Below are positions 47,757-60,681 of a stretch of 64,000 nt of DNA, piece by piece. Each line of letters begins with the position of its first letter. Positions within the stretch are counted from its first letter, which is position 1. This DNA comes from Microcebus murinus (Eukaryota > Chordata > Mammalia > Primates > Cheirogaleidae), in contig NC_134120.1 of the NCBI RefSeq assembly GCF_040939455.1, forward strand, positions 54,017,001 through 54,081,000. Reading direction: 5' to 3'. Made by a program: the position numbers and the translations under genes. Below the pieces are notes generated by a model. The model ran no database searches, was not told the DNA's origin, and was given only the letters and a program-made list of their open reading frames with translations.

Positions 47757-49030
47757 TTTTTTAATTTCAAAATATTAAGGTGTTACAAATATTTTAAGTT
47801 ATATGGATCATTTCTGTAATGCTTTAGTCCTAGCCATAGGTGTACTCATCACCCAAATAGTGTTCATAGTACCCATTAGGTTGGTTTATTCCCCTCGCTT
47901 CACCCCCACCCCTCTCCCCCCTAGTCGCTTTCCACTGAGATTTACTTCCCTCTGTGCACATGGTATGCTCATCGGTTAGTTCCAATTTAATGGTGAGTAC
48001 ATATAGTGTTTGTTTTTCCATTTTTGCGATACTTAGGAGAATGGTCTCCAGTTCCATCTAGATTGTTGCAAAAGGTGTTACTTTATCTTTTTTATGGCTG
48101 AGTAGTACTCCATGGTATACATATACCACATTTTATTAATCCATTCGTGTACTGATAGGCACTTGAGTTGATTCCCCATCTTTGCAATTGTGAATTGTGC
48201 TGCTATAAACATTTGAGTATAGGTGTCTTTTTGATAAAATGACTTATTTTCCTTTGGGTAAATACACAGCAATGGGATTGCTGGATCAAGTGGTAGGTCT
48301 ACTTTTAGTTCTTTGAGGAATGTCCATACTTTTTTCCATAGAGGTTGTACTAATTTGTAGTCCCACCAACAGTATATAAGCATTCCTTTCTGTCTGCATC
48401 CACATCATGATCTATTGTTTTTGGACTTTTGAACAAATGTCATTCTAACTGGTATAAAGTGGTATCTCGTGATTTTAATTTGCATTTCTCTGATCAGTGA
48501 TGTTGAGCATTTTTTCATATGTTTATTGACCATTTTGTCTTTCTTCTTTTGAGAAGCCTCTGTTCATGTCTTTTGCCCACTTTTTAATAGGGTTGTTTGG
48601 TTTTTCCTTGCTGATTCATTTGCGTTCTCTGTGAATTCTGGTTATTAATCCTTTATTGGATGTGTAGCTTGCAAATATTTTCTCCCATTCTGTAGATTAT
48701 CTATTTGCTCTGTTGATTGTTTCCTTAGCTGTGCAGAAGCTTTTTAGTTTAAACCCCATTTTAAAATTTTTGTGTTTCTATGATTGCCGTTGGGTTTGTT
48801 TGGTTTTTTTCATAAATTCTTTGCCTAGGCTGATATCTAGAAGAGTTTTTCCTACATTTTTCTCTAGAATTCTTATGGTTTCATGCCTTATATCTAAGTC
48901 TTTTATCCACCTTGAATTAATTTTTGTGATTGGTAAGAGGTAGGGTTTATGTTTCTTCTGTGTGTGGCTATCCAGTTTTCTTTGGTATAATTTAAAATTT
49001 ATTTCAAAGTTACTGGTTATCAACATAAGA
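47757..49030 (-). mobile_element. 5'-truncated L1, antisense
   Basis: The minus strand carries the ORF2 C-terminal region. 48778-49026 reads [20 protein letters not shown] and 48078-48383 reads CWWDYKLVQPLW, DLPLDPAIPLLCIYPKENKS and WINKMWYMYTMEYYSAIKK. The 3' UTR (47765-48010) has the C-rich block and resembles 36362-36628, so it belongs to a different L1 lineage from the ACCCCCATAATATG copies. It meets the sense L1M at 47752 tail to tail. Confidence 0.9.
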
Positions 49031-49413
49031 ATTCCTTAACTCACTGATGATGATAATAATAAGGTTAACCTTAATTTAAAAAGGTGCTGGGGTCTCTTTT
49101 CACAAGCATAAGTTATAGCTGTAATGAGAAAATTAGTGAAGGATTCATATCAGTTAACAAGCTGACATCTATGAGATATTTGAGGTAAAACTTAGCACAG
49201 TATTTGGAACATAGTGAGTGTGTTATACTGTTATCTTGTGTTATTATTAATGTTATCTGTCCTTATTAATACTACTGAATCGACAGTTTATTATGATTTC
49301 ACTAAAAGAATTCTTATGTAATCAGAATCTTTTGAGCCAAAGTTTTTCCTTAGTATACTTCTTGGCAAAAATTTAAATTCCCTTTCAGGAGTTTTCTTTG
49401 CTGAAACAATAGT
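49031..49413. other. Intronic sequence, nothing recognised
   Basis: Unique AT-rich sequence between the antisense L1 and the hAT MITE. Confidence 0.5.
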
Positions 49414-49421
49414 CTTTAGGT

Positions 49422-49613
49422 CAGACGTCCTCAAACTACGGTCTGCAGGCCACATGCCACCCACCTAGGACATTTATCCGGCCCACCAGGTGTTTTTGCC
49501 GCAGCTGCCTGTCCTGCTTAGCAGCCGACTCGTCCCAGGCCCACAGTGCGCGCTCTCCAACCGTCTGAGGGACAGTGAACTGGCCTCCTGTTTAAAGAGT
49601 TTGAGGACCCCTG
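49422..49613. mobile_element. hAT MITE (192 bp) with 15-bp TIRs and 8-bp target site
   Basis: The left end CAGACGTCCTCAAAC and the right end GTTTGAGGACCCCTG are inverted repeats (CAGGGGTCCTCAAAC versus CAGACGTCCTCAAAC, 13 of 15). The flanks CTTTAGGT (49414-49421) and CTCTAGAT (49614-49621) match at 6 of 8 bases and resemble the hAT target preference nTCTAGAn. The interior is GC- and CpG-rich for this intron (CACAGTGCGCGCTCTCCAAC) and has no coding frame. I believe it belongs to a young, lineage-restricted hAT group rather than the ancient MER-type set, because its CpGs and termini are well preserved. Confidence 0.85.
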
Positions 49614-49621
49614 CTCTAGAT

Positions 49622-50970
49622 AGTGTGTGAAAGTTCATTCTGGTTTAGGATGGAGATGATAACATAGGTCCTCCAAGGGCATTAGATCTTTGTTCTTTAC
49701 ATTTCAAAATTGACCCTCAAGTTTACTTTCATATACTTTCATCTCTATTGCCTTCTCTAAAATGTTTTAAGGCAGTACATCTAATAGCATGAAGCATCTT
49801 ATTTTTAGTTTAATCCCAAACCTTGTAGTTCTAAATAAAAAAATCGAACCATGTGCCCCAAGGTTTTAATCTAATATCTGGTTCCTTGAATTGGGGCCAA
49901 CTCTTCATTTTTTAAAGCATCAGCAGATTCTAAATACAAGCTTTGGCTACTTTCTTTTAGCATCTGACCTCGGTTCACTTAAACTAATTGTTATCCTTTC
50001 AGCAGATTGTGATTCTGAAGGGAAAAAGAAAAAAACTATACTGTAGAACATTAGAGGAATTTTTAAATTCTGAGTATAATGCCCTCTATATAAAATGTGC
50101 CTTTTCGGTATTATTTTCTCAAACATGATAGTAATTTATTTAAAACTAGATGTGAGTATATAATTTTTAAAACTTTTTAAAAGAACCAGGCCTCAAAAAT
50201 ATCACATTGAAAGACATTTATGATGTATGAATCTTCTGATTTATGATTGTCATTCATTTATTCATGAATAGTTACAGAGCTCCTCATGTGTTCCAGGTAG
50301 ATGCTAGGTGCCAAGGATTTGCAGAGAGACTCAGGTCTTCTCCTCATGGAGCTGATAGTCTAGGAAGGATGTAGATATTTGTGGCTATAATGCTGTGTGC
50401 ATTTCCACAGACGTTCTACAAGTTATACACACCATACTAATAACATATAAATTCAGTGGCACTTTATATGTATAAGTTCTACATGATTTTTTCCACTGAC
50501 ATTCATTGATTTTAATACAAAAAGCAATCTCATTAAATAATTTAATTATAGCAATCCTATTGTAAAAAGTAAAAAAACAATTTCAGCACTTTAACTGGTG
50601 GTCACAGAGTTAGGAATCAGTTCGAGCTGGGATTTAAACCCTAATCTTCTGGTCCTAGTTCCTGTTCTTTTCCCTCTTCAACACCTTGTGTTCTGAACCA
50701 AGTGAGACGAATGGTGAATTCGGTTTTTCCCACATGTGAGCTCCTGACTACTGATGACTTCCAGTGTGATTTTAGGAGGAACCAGCAGCGCTGAATTCCA
50801 GGGTGAGACAGTGATTGCCTTTCAGTTAGTCATCTTTCAATCCTTTTGATGCATCAGCAAACCTTGGTTTGGGGCTAAGCTTCTTTTGTGTCTCTCTTAG
50901 CCAAAGAATAGGCCTCAGGCTCAGAACAGGGCTGAGCAGTCCTGTCAGGCTGGAATTTAATACTGTGGTT
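49622..50970. other. Intronic sequence, mostly unique
   Basis: No exon is seen. 50250-50390 and 50600-50700 resemble old MIR/L2-type text weakly. Confidence 0.45.
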
Positions 50971-51090
50971 TCCTTTTCATTGTATCTACTTTTTCTGTTA
51001 TCTTTACCTGAGGTGGGAGTTATCAGTTTTTCCTTTTCATTGTATCTACTTTTTCTGTTATCTTTACCTGAGGTGGGAGTTATCAGTTTT
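50971..51090. repeat. 60-bp perfect tandem duplication
   Basis: The 60-bp unit starting TCCTTTTCATTGTATCTACT and ending GTGGGAGTTATCAGTTTT occurs at 50971-51030 and is repeated without any mismatch at 51031-51090. Confidence 0.98.
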
Positions 51091-54000
51091 CTTGTAGTAA
51101 TGTGAAGTGCCATTTGCAAGTCTTGTAAATGTATTGAAATATACAAGAGTTAAAGGGTTAGACAACTTAGCAGTAGGGAGGGGCTAAGGGAAAGCTGGTG
51201 CACACGTGGGAGGACGTGGAAAGCCCTGGTGAACTGCTGCAGATCCCTTCTCGCTGTCCTTGCACCTTGCCTCTGAGGAGTCTTGTTTCCTCTTTCCTTT
51301 CTGCTACTTGCAGCTCCCCAACACCAAAGCACATTAACAAATGAATAACAGTTTCCAGGGAGTGCGTGCAGGTGACTAAGGCATTCCACCCCAGGTCTAC
51401 AGTAAGATGTTCTCTCTGTCTTGAGAGATGAGTTGGTTATTTCAGGATTCCCAAGGGAGGCCATACCTCTGACTCTACAGATGTAACCAGCAACGTGTGG
51501 AAACTTCCGCTCTGCCCGGATTTCTGCTCTGTTCCTGGTGCCAGGCTCGTTGTTTTGACTAAGTTTGGAATCTCCTCCTCATGCCCATAGGCTAAGGCTG
51601 AATGCCAAGACTTACCTCCCAGGAAGTAGTCTATGTAACTCAAAAGTGATGGTCTCCATAATCTTCAATAAGATATGACATTTGGCTAAAAATCAGTCAA
51701 TAAAAGGAGAGCCTCTATGACTCTAGAAATAACTTTGGGTTATAATTTTTCATAAAAATGTTTGCCTTTAAAAGTAGACATTGAACTTTCTGACAGAATA
51801 AATTGAGATGTAATTATTTTTCACTAAACTGTTTGAAAATGTATTTCTAACCTTGTTTTCAAAATTTCTAAAATAATCCTCTGTTCTACATTTTGATCTT
51901 TAATCACTGTGACTTAGGTATTTCAGGAAGAGCCTGGGAATGGGACTGATGGGTTTTATAAATTAATAGATGTCAAAACGAAAGTCACAAATTTCACATT
52001 AAAATTCCTTTTTCTGCTACATTTATTCATTTCTAAGCCTGTCATCTCTAAAAAAGTATCCTTAGATTTTCAATCATATTTAACGGAGCTTATGTGCTCT
52101 GATTTCTGAGGTGAGGACATTTAAAAACTCACAGCTCTCCAAGAAGTAACATGAAAATGATGTGTGCTTTAAAAAAACAGAGGGGCAAGAATAAGACAAC
52201 CACCCCACTTATAAATATGTACAGAACCCAGGAAGGAACGTTATACAGCTCCTGGAGGAAAACACTGGGAAAAATTATCAGGGGGACAAAAACTGGCAGC
52301 AGAGTCAGTAAGGACGTATTGTCACGAAGGTCTCAAGCTTTACTATTAGAGCAGGACCAGTAATGGACAGCCTGCATTGAGCACTTACTGCATACTGCGC
52401 GTGTGGCTTGTGTTGAGTCTCACATTTCCAGGTGGCCATGTCGTCAATAGGGAGACCCACTCAGTTTTCAAATAGGAAAGGGACAGGTGCCCTGTTGTGC
52501 TTATAACAGCTCTCTCTGGTACAGGTGCATAAACTGGAGAACAGCAAAGAAACCAGTGAGGAAGCTACTGCGACAGTGCAGCCAGAGATAAGTAGGCACT
52601 CAGCTTTCCTGGTTACTCTCTGAAGGAAAGATTTCCACAGGAGTATCCATTTGCTCTCTGGATGCTTTCGGAATGCCTTTTTCCAAGGAGGTACCTCTTG
52701 CTGTCTCTGAAGATCTGGGCAAACCTTTTGCACCAGCTCACTGACAAATCAGTGTTTCAAGTCAGGCGCAAGGGGAGGAAATTACAGCTCTCTACTAGTG
52801 TTAGTATCCCAAAGTCTGGTAATATCTGGGGCAGGGGGCAATGAACATTGCTTTCTGTCCGAAACATGGGTAGCAATCGTGGGAGAGGACTTAAGCCTGG
52901 CATGACTTATGAAAACGTATGCAAAAAAATTGAATCAGTCTCTCAACTGCCTTTGAAACAGAGCAGTCCTTTTGGGGGGACTTATGACAGATTGCTCATT
53001 GACATCTCCATCCAGTTCCTGTGACCTCCTTGGGATTGCCAGGGTAATGCAGTGAGGGTGGGGCAGATGCAAGTTCCAGAATCTTCAAAGATTGATTATT
53101 TCATTGATGTACACCATAATCAAGATATAGGCCATGCCCAACTCAAGCCCAACTCAAAAAAGTAAGCTTTGACCAAGTTTTATACAATAATGTAAACACT
53201 TATAAACCCCTGTGGGCCAGCCCCTCCACTACACCTGTTCTCATTCCATAACAAGCAGCAGAGACTCCACCAGGAAGAAAGAATCTGCAAATGACAGCCT
53301 TTGACCTTCATACACACAAATATCCTCCTTGTGACAAGCCCTTGAGAGCCTCCTCCACAGGCAAGTGCCAGGGCACCAGCGACTCCCCAAAGCTCTAAGC
53401 TGAGAACTTCATCACAGTGTGGGAAGACAGAGGTATCAGCCCTGAGAAGACACCCCGGGCAAGAGGGAGCCTCGGGCATTGCTGAGGATGAGGTCTCTGT
53501 TATTAAGCTGTTTTCTGGGGTACAAAGGCCAGGAAAGGGGGGAATATCCCCCAATAGCTGCCCTCTGCTTCTTACAATTAATGATGATGCTCACCCTAAT
53601 TATGTCGAAACCATCCCCTTTTTAAAGCTGCCTTACTCTGTGTCAGTCTGTATAGTTCCACGGAACACTGGCCTGGTCTGTGGAACATTTGGCAACAATG
53701 AAGGCTCCATGGTTTCCGTTTTCATGACTTTTTCCTGTGTCACTCACTTGAAGGGTATGTTTCTCTCTCTGGCCACTTGATTGGTGGTTCTCAACTTGTT
53801 CCTGCTTCACTACCCCTGAGGGATGTACTACATCATTGGCGGGTGCTGACCCAGTGATTCTGAAGATGGGAAGAAACGGGGCTTTGGAAATTGGGCAAAT
53901 TTAAAGAGAAAGAAAAACAAATCAACTGAGGGTCCGTCCAGGATGGATATCCTCTTGCATTGCCCGGATGAATCACTGTGCAGACAGTTGATAGGACCGT

Positions 54001-54149
54001 ATCCCTGAACTGGCTCATTCCATAAAAAGTGGTAACCAGAGATGCTCGGTGGCTTAGGACTCATGGCCAGGGTGACTAGAATGTCGCGTGCACAGTGCAC
54101 TGCAGCGGGCACAGAGAAGAGGTTCTTGGCCAGCTTTGTGGCCAGGTGG
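51091..54149. other. Intronic sequence, mostly unique
   Basis: No exon or clear repeat is seen. Open frames at 51150-51464, 52461-52733 and 53180-53554 (minus strand) show no family resemblance. Confidence 0.5.
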
Positions 54150-54295
54150 GAGGAGCACTGAGCTCAGAGTGGAATGGCCTTGGCTCAGGTCCCAGCTCTT
54201 CTGCTTACCAGCTGTGTGATTTCGGGAGCCACTCAGTGTCTTTGATCCTAAATTTCCTCATCTATGCAACAGGATTAAAAATGTCCACCTGAGAC
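54150..54295 (+). mobile_element. MIR SINE
   Basis: CAGGTCCCAGCTCTTCTGCT, ACCAGCTGTGTGATTTCGGG and AATTTCCTCATCTATGCAAC follow the MIR core on the + strand. Confidence 0.8.
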
Positions 54296-54411
54296 AGCTT
54301 CAAAAACATCCCTTAATCAACAGGAAATATATGATGTTACTGTGAAAAATCACTTATAAAATCCCTCGTTCAGAGTGATTTTCAGTAGAATAAAAAACAT
54401 GTCCCAAATCT

Positions 54412-54593
54412 CAGAATGACAGAGACACAGGTCAAGGTTGTACATAATGTACAGTAGGTTTTCAGGCAGTGCAGAGTAAAGTTTTTTAGAAACTTCTGAA
54501 GTTGAATTTTTCCTCTGCTTTTCACATGAATAAAATTGTGCATGTAAAATGACTAAGATCATTTCCCTTAATGAAGGAAAATGAACTCACTGA
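54412..54593 (-). repeat. Unclassified inverted repeat, left arm
   Basis: The reverse complement of this segment (starting CAGTGAGTTCATTTTCCTTC and ending CTCTGTCATTCTGA) aligns with 55219-55397 at about 80% identity by eye. The translated frames also align (KNSTSEVSKKLYSALPEN here, NNSTLEDSKKLDPALPEN in the right arm). I do not recognise the family. Confidence 0.8.
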
Positions 54594-54598
54594 GGGAC

Positions 54599-54617
54599 CC
54601 CCCTGAATGTCAGGGGG
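54599..54617. repeat. 8-bp GC-rich hairpin
   Basis: CCCCCTGA, loop ATG, TCAGGGGG: a perfect small inverted repeat just outside the left arm of the larger inverted repeat. Confidence 0.9.
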
Positions 54618-54642
54618 ACTGTTTCTAGGCACTAAAACATCA

Positions 54643-54698
54643 TATATATATATATATACACACATACACACACACACACAGAGGAGATATATATATAT
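54643..54698. repeat. (TA)n(CA)n microsatellite
   Basis: A TA run, CACATACACACACACACACA, GAGGAG and a second TA run lie between the two arms of the inverted repeat. Confidence 0.95.
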
Positions 54699-55218
54699 TA
54701 GGATGCAAACATCAATTCCATTATGAAAAGAGAAAGATGTGGTTATAGGTAAAGGCATTTATTGCCAAGATCATCACCCTCATGAATGCTGCAAAATTTC
54801 AAATTGGATTAGTTGCAATAAAATGTGACCATTTGAAGAGTTCACAGATTAGCAGCTCTTGAAAAGGATCAATGAGTGTTCACATTTAGATCTCAGTTTG
54901 TTTAGAATCACACAGTTTGTGTGTCTAGGTTCTTGTTTGCACCCAATCTCTGCATTTCTTGCCCTTGAAGCATCGCATGCTCCCTTTGACTGCCTCTGTC
55001 CAGGGCACTGGAGAATGACAGTGACCACTACAGCCACTGTGCCTGGACTTCTGGGGCATTCTACTACTTTGTGGCTCATAAGGTAATGTGAAGTATCTCC
55101 GGTTGCTTTAGTGTTGTAGCAATAAATAGTTTATATGGACCTAATAAAATGCAGCGCTTCAAAGAACCAGAAGGGAAGTATGAGCAGAAAACAAAGAAAG
55201 TTCAGAGACTGTGCGTGC

Positions 55219-55397
55219 CCCAGTGAGTTCATCTTCCTTCTTTCAGGGAGATGATTTTAGTTACTTTGGACAATTTTACTCATATGAGAAAGGGAGGAAC
55301 AATTCAACTTTAGAAGATTCTAAAAAACTTGACCCTGCACTGCCTGAAAATGTACCATACATTATGTACAGCTTTGACCTGTGTCCCTGTCACTCTG
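55219..55397 (+). repeat. Unclassified inverted repeat, right arm
   Basis: This is the counterpart of 54412-54593, about 627 bp away, in opposite orientation. Its frame 55211-55417 is open for 68 residues, including GDDFSYFGQFYSYEKG and ALPENVPYIMYSFDLCPCHS. No start, splice or family evidence makes it a gene. Confidence 0.8.
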
Positions 55398-58300
55398 GCA
55401 GCTTTTCTGTTGAATAGGGGTTTTTATTTTCCTCCTTCTTTAATATCTGGGAGCTTTGGCATTTTAACAGACTGCATCATTTTGGAGTAACGTTCTCTTG
55501 AGGTGGGCAACTGAGATGTATAATTATATCCTGTGGAAAATGATGGTGGTATGAGGGGTGGGGGAGGAGGTTATTGAATCACAAAAACACGTTTCCTATT
55601 CAGGAAAAAAATGACAATATGCAGGATGTTCAATTTCCTTCTGCTCTGTGCCCATGGAGAGTGTAGCATCTTGAAGTGGGGAAGTCATTGGTATTCACTG
55701 GAGCTTGCCTGGTTTCATTTTTATTGTTTCAGAGACTTATTACTCTTTCAGAGTGGTTCCCAGGTCTGCTGCCTTCTCTCAGTATATATGAGCTAAGGCA
55801 GTCAGAGGAAACACTTTAATTACATTTTAAGTAGAATAAAAGCATAAGTATATTTATGAAAATTCTAACAGAAGGTGCAGTGAGACCATTAACTTAAATC
55901 CCAAAAATACATAAAGTATTTTTTTTCATAATAGAAAGTCCATAGTTGGTGTGTTAAATTGTACCTACATATTAAAAATCTGCCCTAAACACTAAATATT
56001 GCCTAAATGTGCATACTGTATTCAAAATTCCTCCTGTAAAAAGCGTACTGGGAGCCTGGGCCATCATAATCTGCCTCCCGAGCTTGTCCTTATGTTGCCG
56101 CTCCCAGAATGGAAAGTCCTCAGGTGCTAAATGATGTTTTTATCCCTGGTTCCCTCAGCCATTCCTTCTGTTCCCCCTCACTGGGCCTCTTTTTCAAAAT
56201 GATGCCTGAGCTTTGGTTGAATTTGAGCTTAGTGAGCCTTTACTGTGTTGAGGAAAAACTCATGAGGTGAGAAGTAGAGGGAGGAATTGGAGGTCGTGCT
56301 TAAACTTGACCTTAAGGGTTTGTGTCAGGCACAGAAAGATGCAAGAAGCAGATGAGCACAGTTTCTCCTGAGAGCCCAGAAGCTAGTTGTTGGCATGTGC
56401 TCAGAAAATCCTGACTCCTTCATGAAATGAAATTCTTTCTGTCTCTGCACCAGGAGGACTCAAAACCTGGTTGGCCTTACTTTCAACAAATTTGATAATA
56501 ACCATTCTTCTCAAGACACGACATAAATTATGTGGTGATTACTTATTTCCCAAGAATATTGGTTCAGAGTAGAATTCTTCTCAAAGCATTTAATAATTCA
56601 ATTTATGTAATTTTAAAGGAACATGTATAACTTTTGACCTCTTACAGATAAAAAATGATAGCTAAAGAACCTTTTGTTCTTGCCCAAAGAAAAATGCATG
56701 GGAGAAAATCTCATAAATGTGCATTGACTTTGCTTAATTTATTAAAAGATATTTAAAAGCCAAAAATTATGTGAAAAAGGACATAAAGGAGTAATTGCAC
56801 AGCAAAATTACAGATAACCCAAGGTCCCAGACTTTCCTCAGGCATATTTTGCTGGGTTTATTGGTGCCTATATGCCCATATCTTGGTCTGAAAAATAAAA
56901 GGGGAGAGGTGGATTTACAGGGTCATTAGTGCAGCCTCGGTCTCTCCAGGGAAGGAAGAAGGAAGTATGTCTGCCACCTCTGGCATTGCACATCCATGCC
57001 AGACATGAAACAGTATTCTCTGGCACTGAAGACCTGTGTTTCTGCCCAGGTTACTATGCTTGCTCTGAGAATTCCAACCAGAGAAACAGCCATGGCTTCT
57101 CTGAGTACCCAATGGCTCTGGAGCTATAGATATACTGTGTTTTCTAACTAGAAATTTAAACGTTGACGTTTGTCCTACTTCAAGCATAAGAGGGAGTCTA
57201 AATTATAAGGTAAATATTTTCTGAAATATTTTGAAAGTATATGCTATCAAAAAGCCATAACATTTTAAACTGGATCCATCTTAGAAAAAAAGTTATTTAA
57301 AAAATCTTTATAACAAAAGGATACAAAAGCCAAAGCAAACAAACTAGAAAGCCCTTCCCTCTTTCTCTGGGCTCCCATAAGTATATTACTTATTTTCCAA
57401 GCCAAGGATAAAAAACACCTGGTCTTAATAATGCAAATGTATTCATGGGCAGATTGGCTATATAATTGGTAGCAAAACTTCCAGAAAATGAAAGACACGG
57501 TCACCATATCCGTAGGGAGTCAGGAGCCTGTGGCATTCATCTATGGAGGCACTAGCTATCTGATCTTTTTCTTAGAGCAACTCATGTTTTGTGTTGCTTT
57601 TGTCTAAAAAAACACATACATTTGCCATTCACTATTCACATAATTCCTGGATAGGAAGCTAGGAGACTCGTTGCAAAAGCTCTAGCTGCTCCTACGATTG
57701 CTTTGTCCATGCAGTGAACACATTATCAGAAGAAAAATTTCTACTTTATACAAGTAATCAATACTTAAAAGTTTTCTTGACATCTTTTATATTCTCCTGT
57801 TGTAAACCTTCATTTAGAGACAAGAAGATAAGATCTAGGTATGGAAATCACTTGTTGTCCATGTGTATTCAAGTTGATTTAATACTGTTTTCTCCTCAAA
57901 GTCATTGTCAGGATAGGGGTGGTAGAGAAAGGGCAGTGGATTATTAGTGAGAAAGCATCACGGTCTGACCCAGGTTGTATTAGGAGCTGTCAAGGTGTCC
58001 ATCTCCATCTCGTGTCCCTCAGCTATAAAGTGGGAAGGTCGTCCCTCTGTGCCCAGCTCTACACAAGTTGAGATGATGGCTCAGTCACTTGCAGACACTT
58101 GTTGAGGCCCACTACAACTCATTATGTGCAGCATCATAATTACTACTCAGAAATGGGTAACGCTTGGGCACAACCCTTGTGAAAACACTCTGGGACCTAT
58201 TGTGCCCAGATGGAATGAGAGGGGTTATTATTTCAGTTGTTGATTGTGTCTGTTTCCTGGTCACCAATTAAATGAAAACAATAAAATTAAAATAACTGTT

Positions 58301-59899
58301 TTTAAATGCAAGGGCTATTGGCAGTGCTATGATTACCACAAATGCTAAGGAAACACAGCTGTGATATGGGCATGGTTCCCCACAGCAGAGCCTCTGTCCA
58401 GAGTGGGAAGGGACTCTGGCTCATCAGGTGATCTGGGAGCATTTTCTTTGTGACTTGAAGCTGTAGGTTTACTGGAATACTGCAGGGTCTTCTCTCAAAG
58501 TCAATTACCTTCTTCCCTCTTCCTATAAAAAACAAGAACTTTTTAAATGGGTGGAAAAGGCAGAAAGAAGTAAAATTGATAATTAAATCATGATGAACTC
58601 AAAGTAGAATTAAATTGTTGAAAGTCAAATAATAGTTATTACCCAACTGTAAAATGATTGTCATTCATAGAGTAACAAAGACACTATTCAGAAAAAGAGT
58701 ATCTGACTCTAAAATCCCTGAAGATATTTTTAAATGCATATTGTATAGCAGAATAAAAGTTGCATGTTTGAATAAATCCCGATTATATAAAGGTCTTGTT
58801 CTCGGTGGAATTAACTAGTGACTTTTACTGCAAGTGTGTTTATTGACTTAATTTATTAATAACCTGAAAATGTTTTATTTGTATTTGTCCTATATTAAAC
58901 ATTATTTTACTCTTGAACTAGCAATGCATAGTGTGAATCTAATAATATTCTCTATATATTCTTATGCATATAGTATGTCTGATCATCCCGTCTCTATGTT
59001 TTTTTCAAATGATGAATATAACATAAAAATTATTATGACAATAAAGTACCACATGTGATCACAACTAAGGGACCTTAACTTAAGATGGGCAGTTTAAACC
59101 TCTTAACTCTTAGGTTTGTTGTGCTACCTTTTCACTCTTACATGTTGTAAAATGGTGTCTGCTCCTGCTATTTTGTTTGGAGGTGTACTAAGGACGAGCT
59201 CTCCAGCCCGAGAGCAGGACAGACCTGGGACTGGGCTCTTTTATAGCCAGTCTCTGATGAGAGGCAGACTCTGTGGTGATAGGATCAGTACCCAGCAGGT
59301 CACACACAAAAGACACGGACTTTACAAACTGTGCTGAAATGAAAACTGCAAACTGTGAACCAGCAGGTTTTCCAAGTCTTAGAATGCTTCACACACTTAA
59401 GCTGCAGAAATAAAGCTTGATTTTGAAGTCAAAACCAAGGCATGCTGTAACCACACACTGCAGTCATTCATTCATTCAATGATTAATTATTGGATTTCTA
59501 CCATGAGGCATAGGCACTAGATAAACAAAAATGATAAACATGCAGTCCCAGCTCTCAGGGAGTCCACAGCCTGGTGGCAGAGACAGACACAGAGACAACA
59601 GCAGGTGCCCAGCACTGTCCACTACATGGTCAGGGTGCCAGGTGACGTGCAGGCAGGCAGAGTGGAGCACAGAGACCCCTGAACTGGTGAACAGTTAGTC
59701 CTACTGCAGCAGTGCTGAGGAGCAATTTACCTAATGACAGAGAGCTGGACCCATAAAAAGGAATAAATACATTCTGTCAAGCCACAGGTGAGTCACAAAA
59801 TATCGTAAGTGGTGGAAGGGGCCAGGAAGGCTCGAGACTGGGGAGTAAGAAGAGTTGCAGTCCTGAAGAGAGAACTTGGAAAGCCATGCTGGAGCATGT
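55398..59899. other. Intronic sequence, mostly unique
   Basis: No exon is seen. 57955-58045 weakly resembles MIR. 59465-59690 starts with a (TCAT)n-like run and resembles old mammalian repeats, weakly. Confidence 0.5.
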
Positions 59900-60195
59900 C
59901 TGACAACGTCCCTGATGCCATTCTCTGGCCCTAACACATTCCAGAATGGTGCTTTGGTTCTTCTCTTCTACCTTTGTCTCTTCTTCCTTCCCTTCTCCTC
60001 TTCTTTCCCGATGGGTTCCTCTGAGAAGCATTAGTGTGGCAAAGACAAGAAATCAGTTTGATTGACTCCTGCTCGTGACTGTCCTTTTCCTATAACCCCC
60101 TCACATAGAGGACTACATAAAGGTAAAAAGTGATGTGGACTGAAATGGACATAAAAGTCCTAGGTATTTTTTTTCTGCCTGTCCACTGATAGAGG
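59900..60195. repeat. Direct duplication flanking PTPRM exon, copy 1 (296 bp)
   Basis: CTGACAACGTCCCTGATGCC at 59900 begins a 296-bp segment that recurs at 61852-62146 in the same orientation. It differs at roughly nine positions (about 97% identity). It ends at GATAGAGG, where the two sites diverge. It contains a CT-rich block and GAAGCATTAGTGTGGCAAAG. It lies 848 bp before the exon at 61043. Confidence 0.96.
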
Positions 60196-60681
60196 ACATT
60201 TTCATTATAACTTCAACAGAAAAAAAAAACATACATCTAATAACCTGAAGATTAAAGACCCCAGGTGTAATAATGCCAAATCCTTAAATAAACGAACACT
60301 GAAGTTCCATTAAAAATGAAGAGAAAACTCTGGCAGAGTATATTACAGGATTTTAACCTTGAAGTCATAAAGTCTTAGCTTACCTACTTGCACAGTTTTA
60401 ACCAAAAATAACCTCCTTTCAGTTAGCAATTGGGGGAAAAAAGATATCTTTATATCTCGTATAAGAATATAAAAAATGCTAATACAAGAAACTGAGAGAA
60501 TGTTAATTTTTCTGTATATTGAATATTCAGATAGGATAGGGATGAGCAAGTGACCATTTTTACTGGACTGTACAGATCAGTTATGGGTTCACTCTTCCTC
60601 CTGCATCCCTGTGTTTGTAAGATACTAACTAAAGGAAAGCAAAGTTTAGAAAAAGCTAAATGAAATATTTAAGATGTAAAG
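60196..60681. other. Intronic sequence, nothing recognised
   Basis: AT-rich sequence between the first duplication copy and the L1 fragment. No repeat is recognised. Confidence 0.5.
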
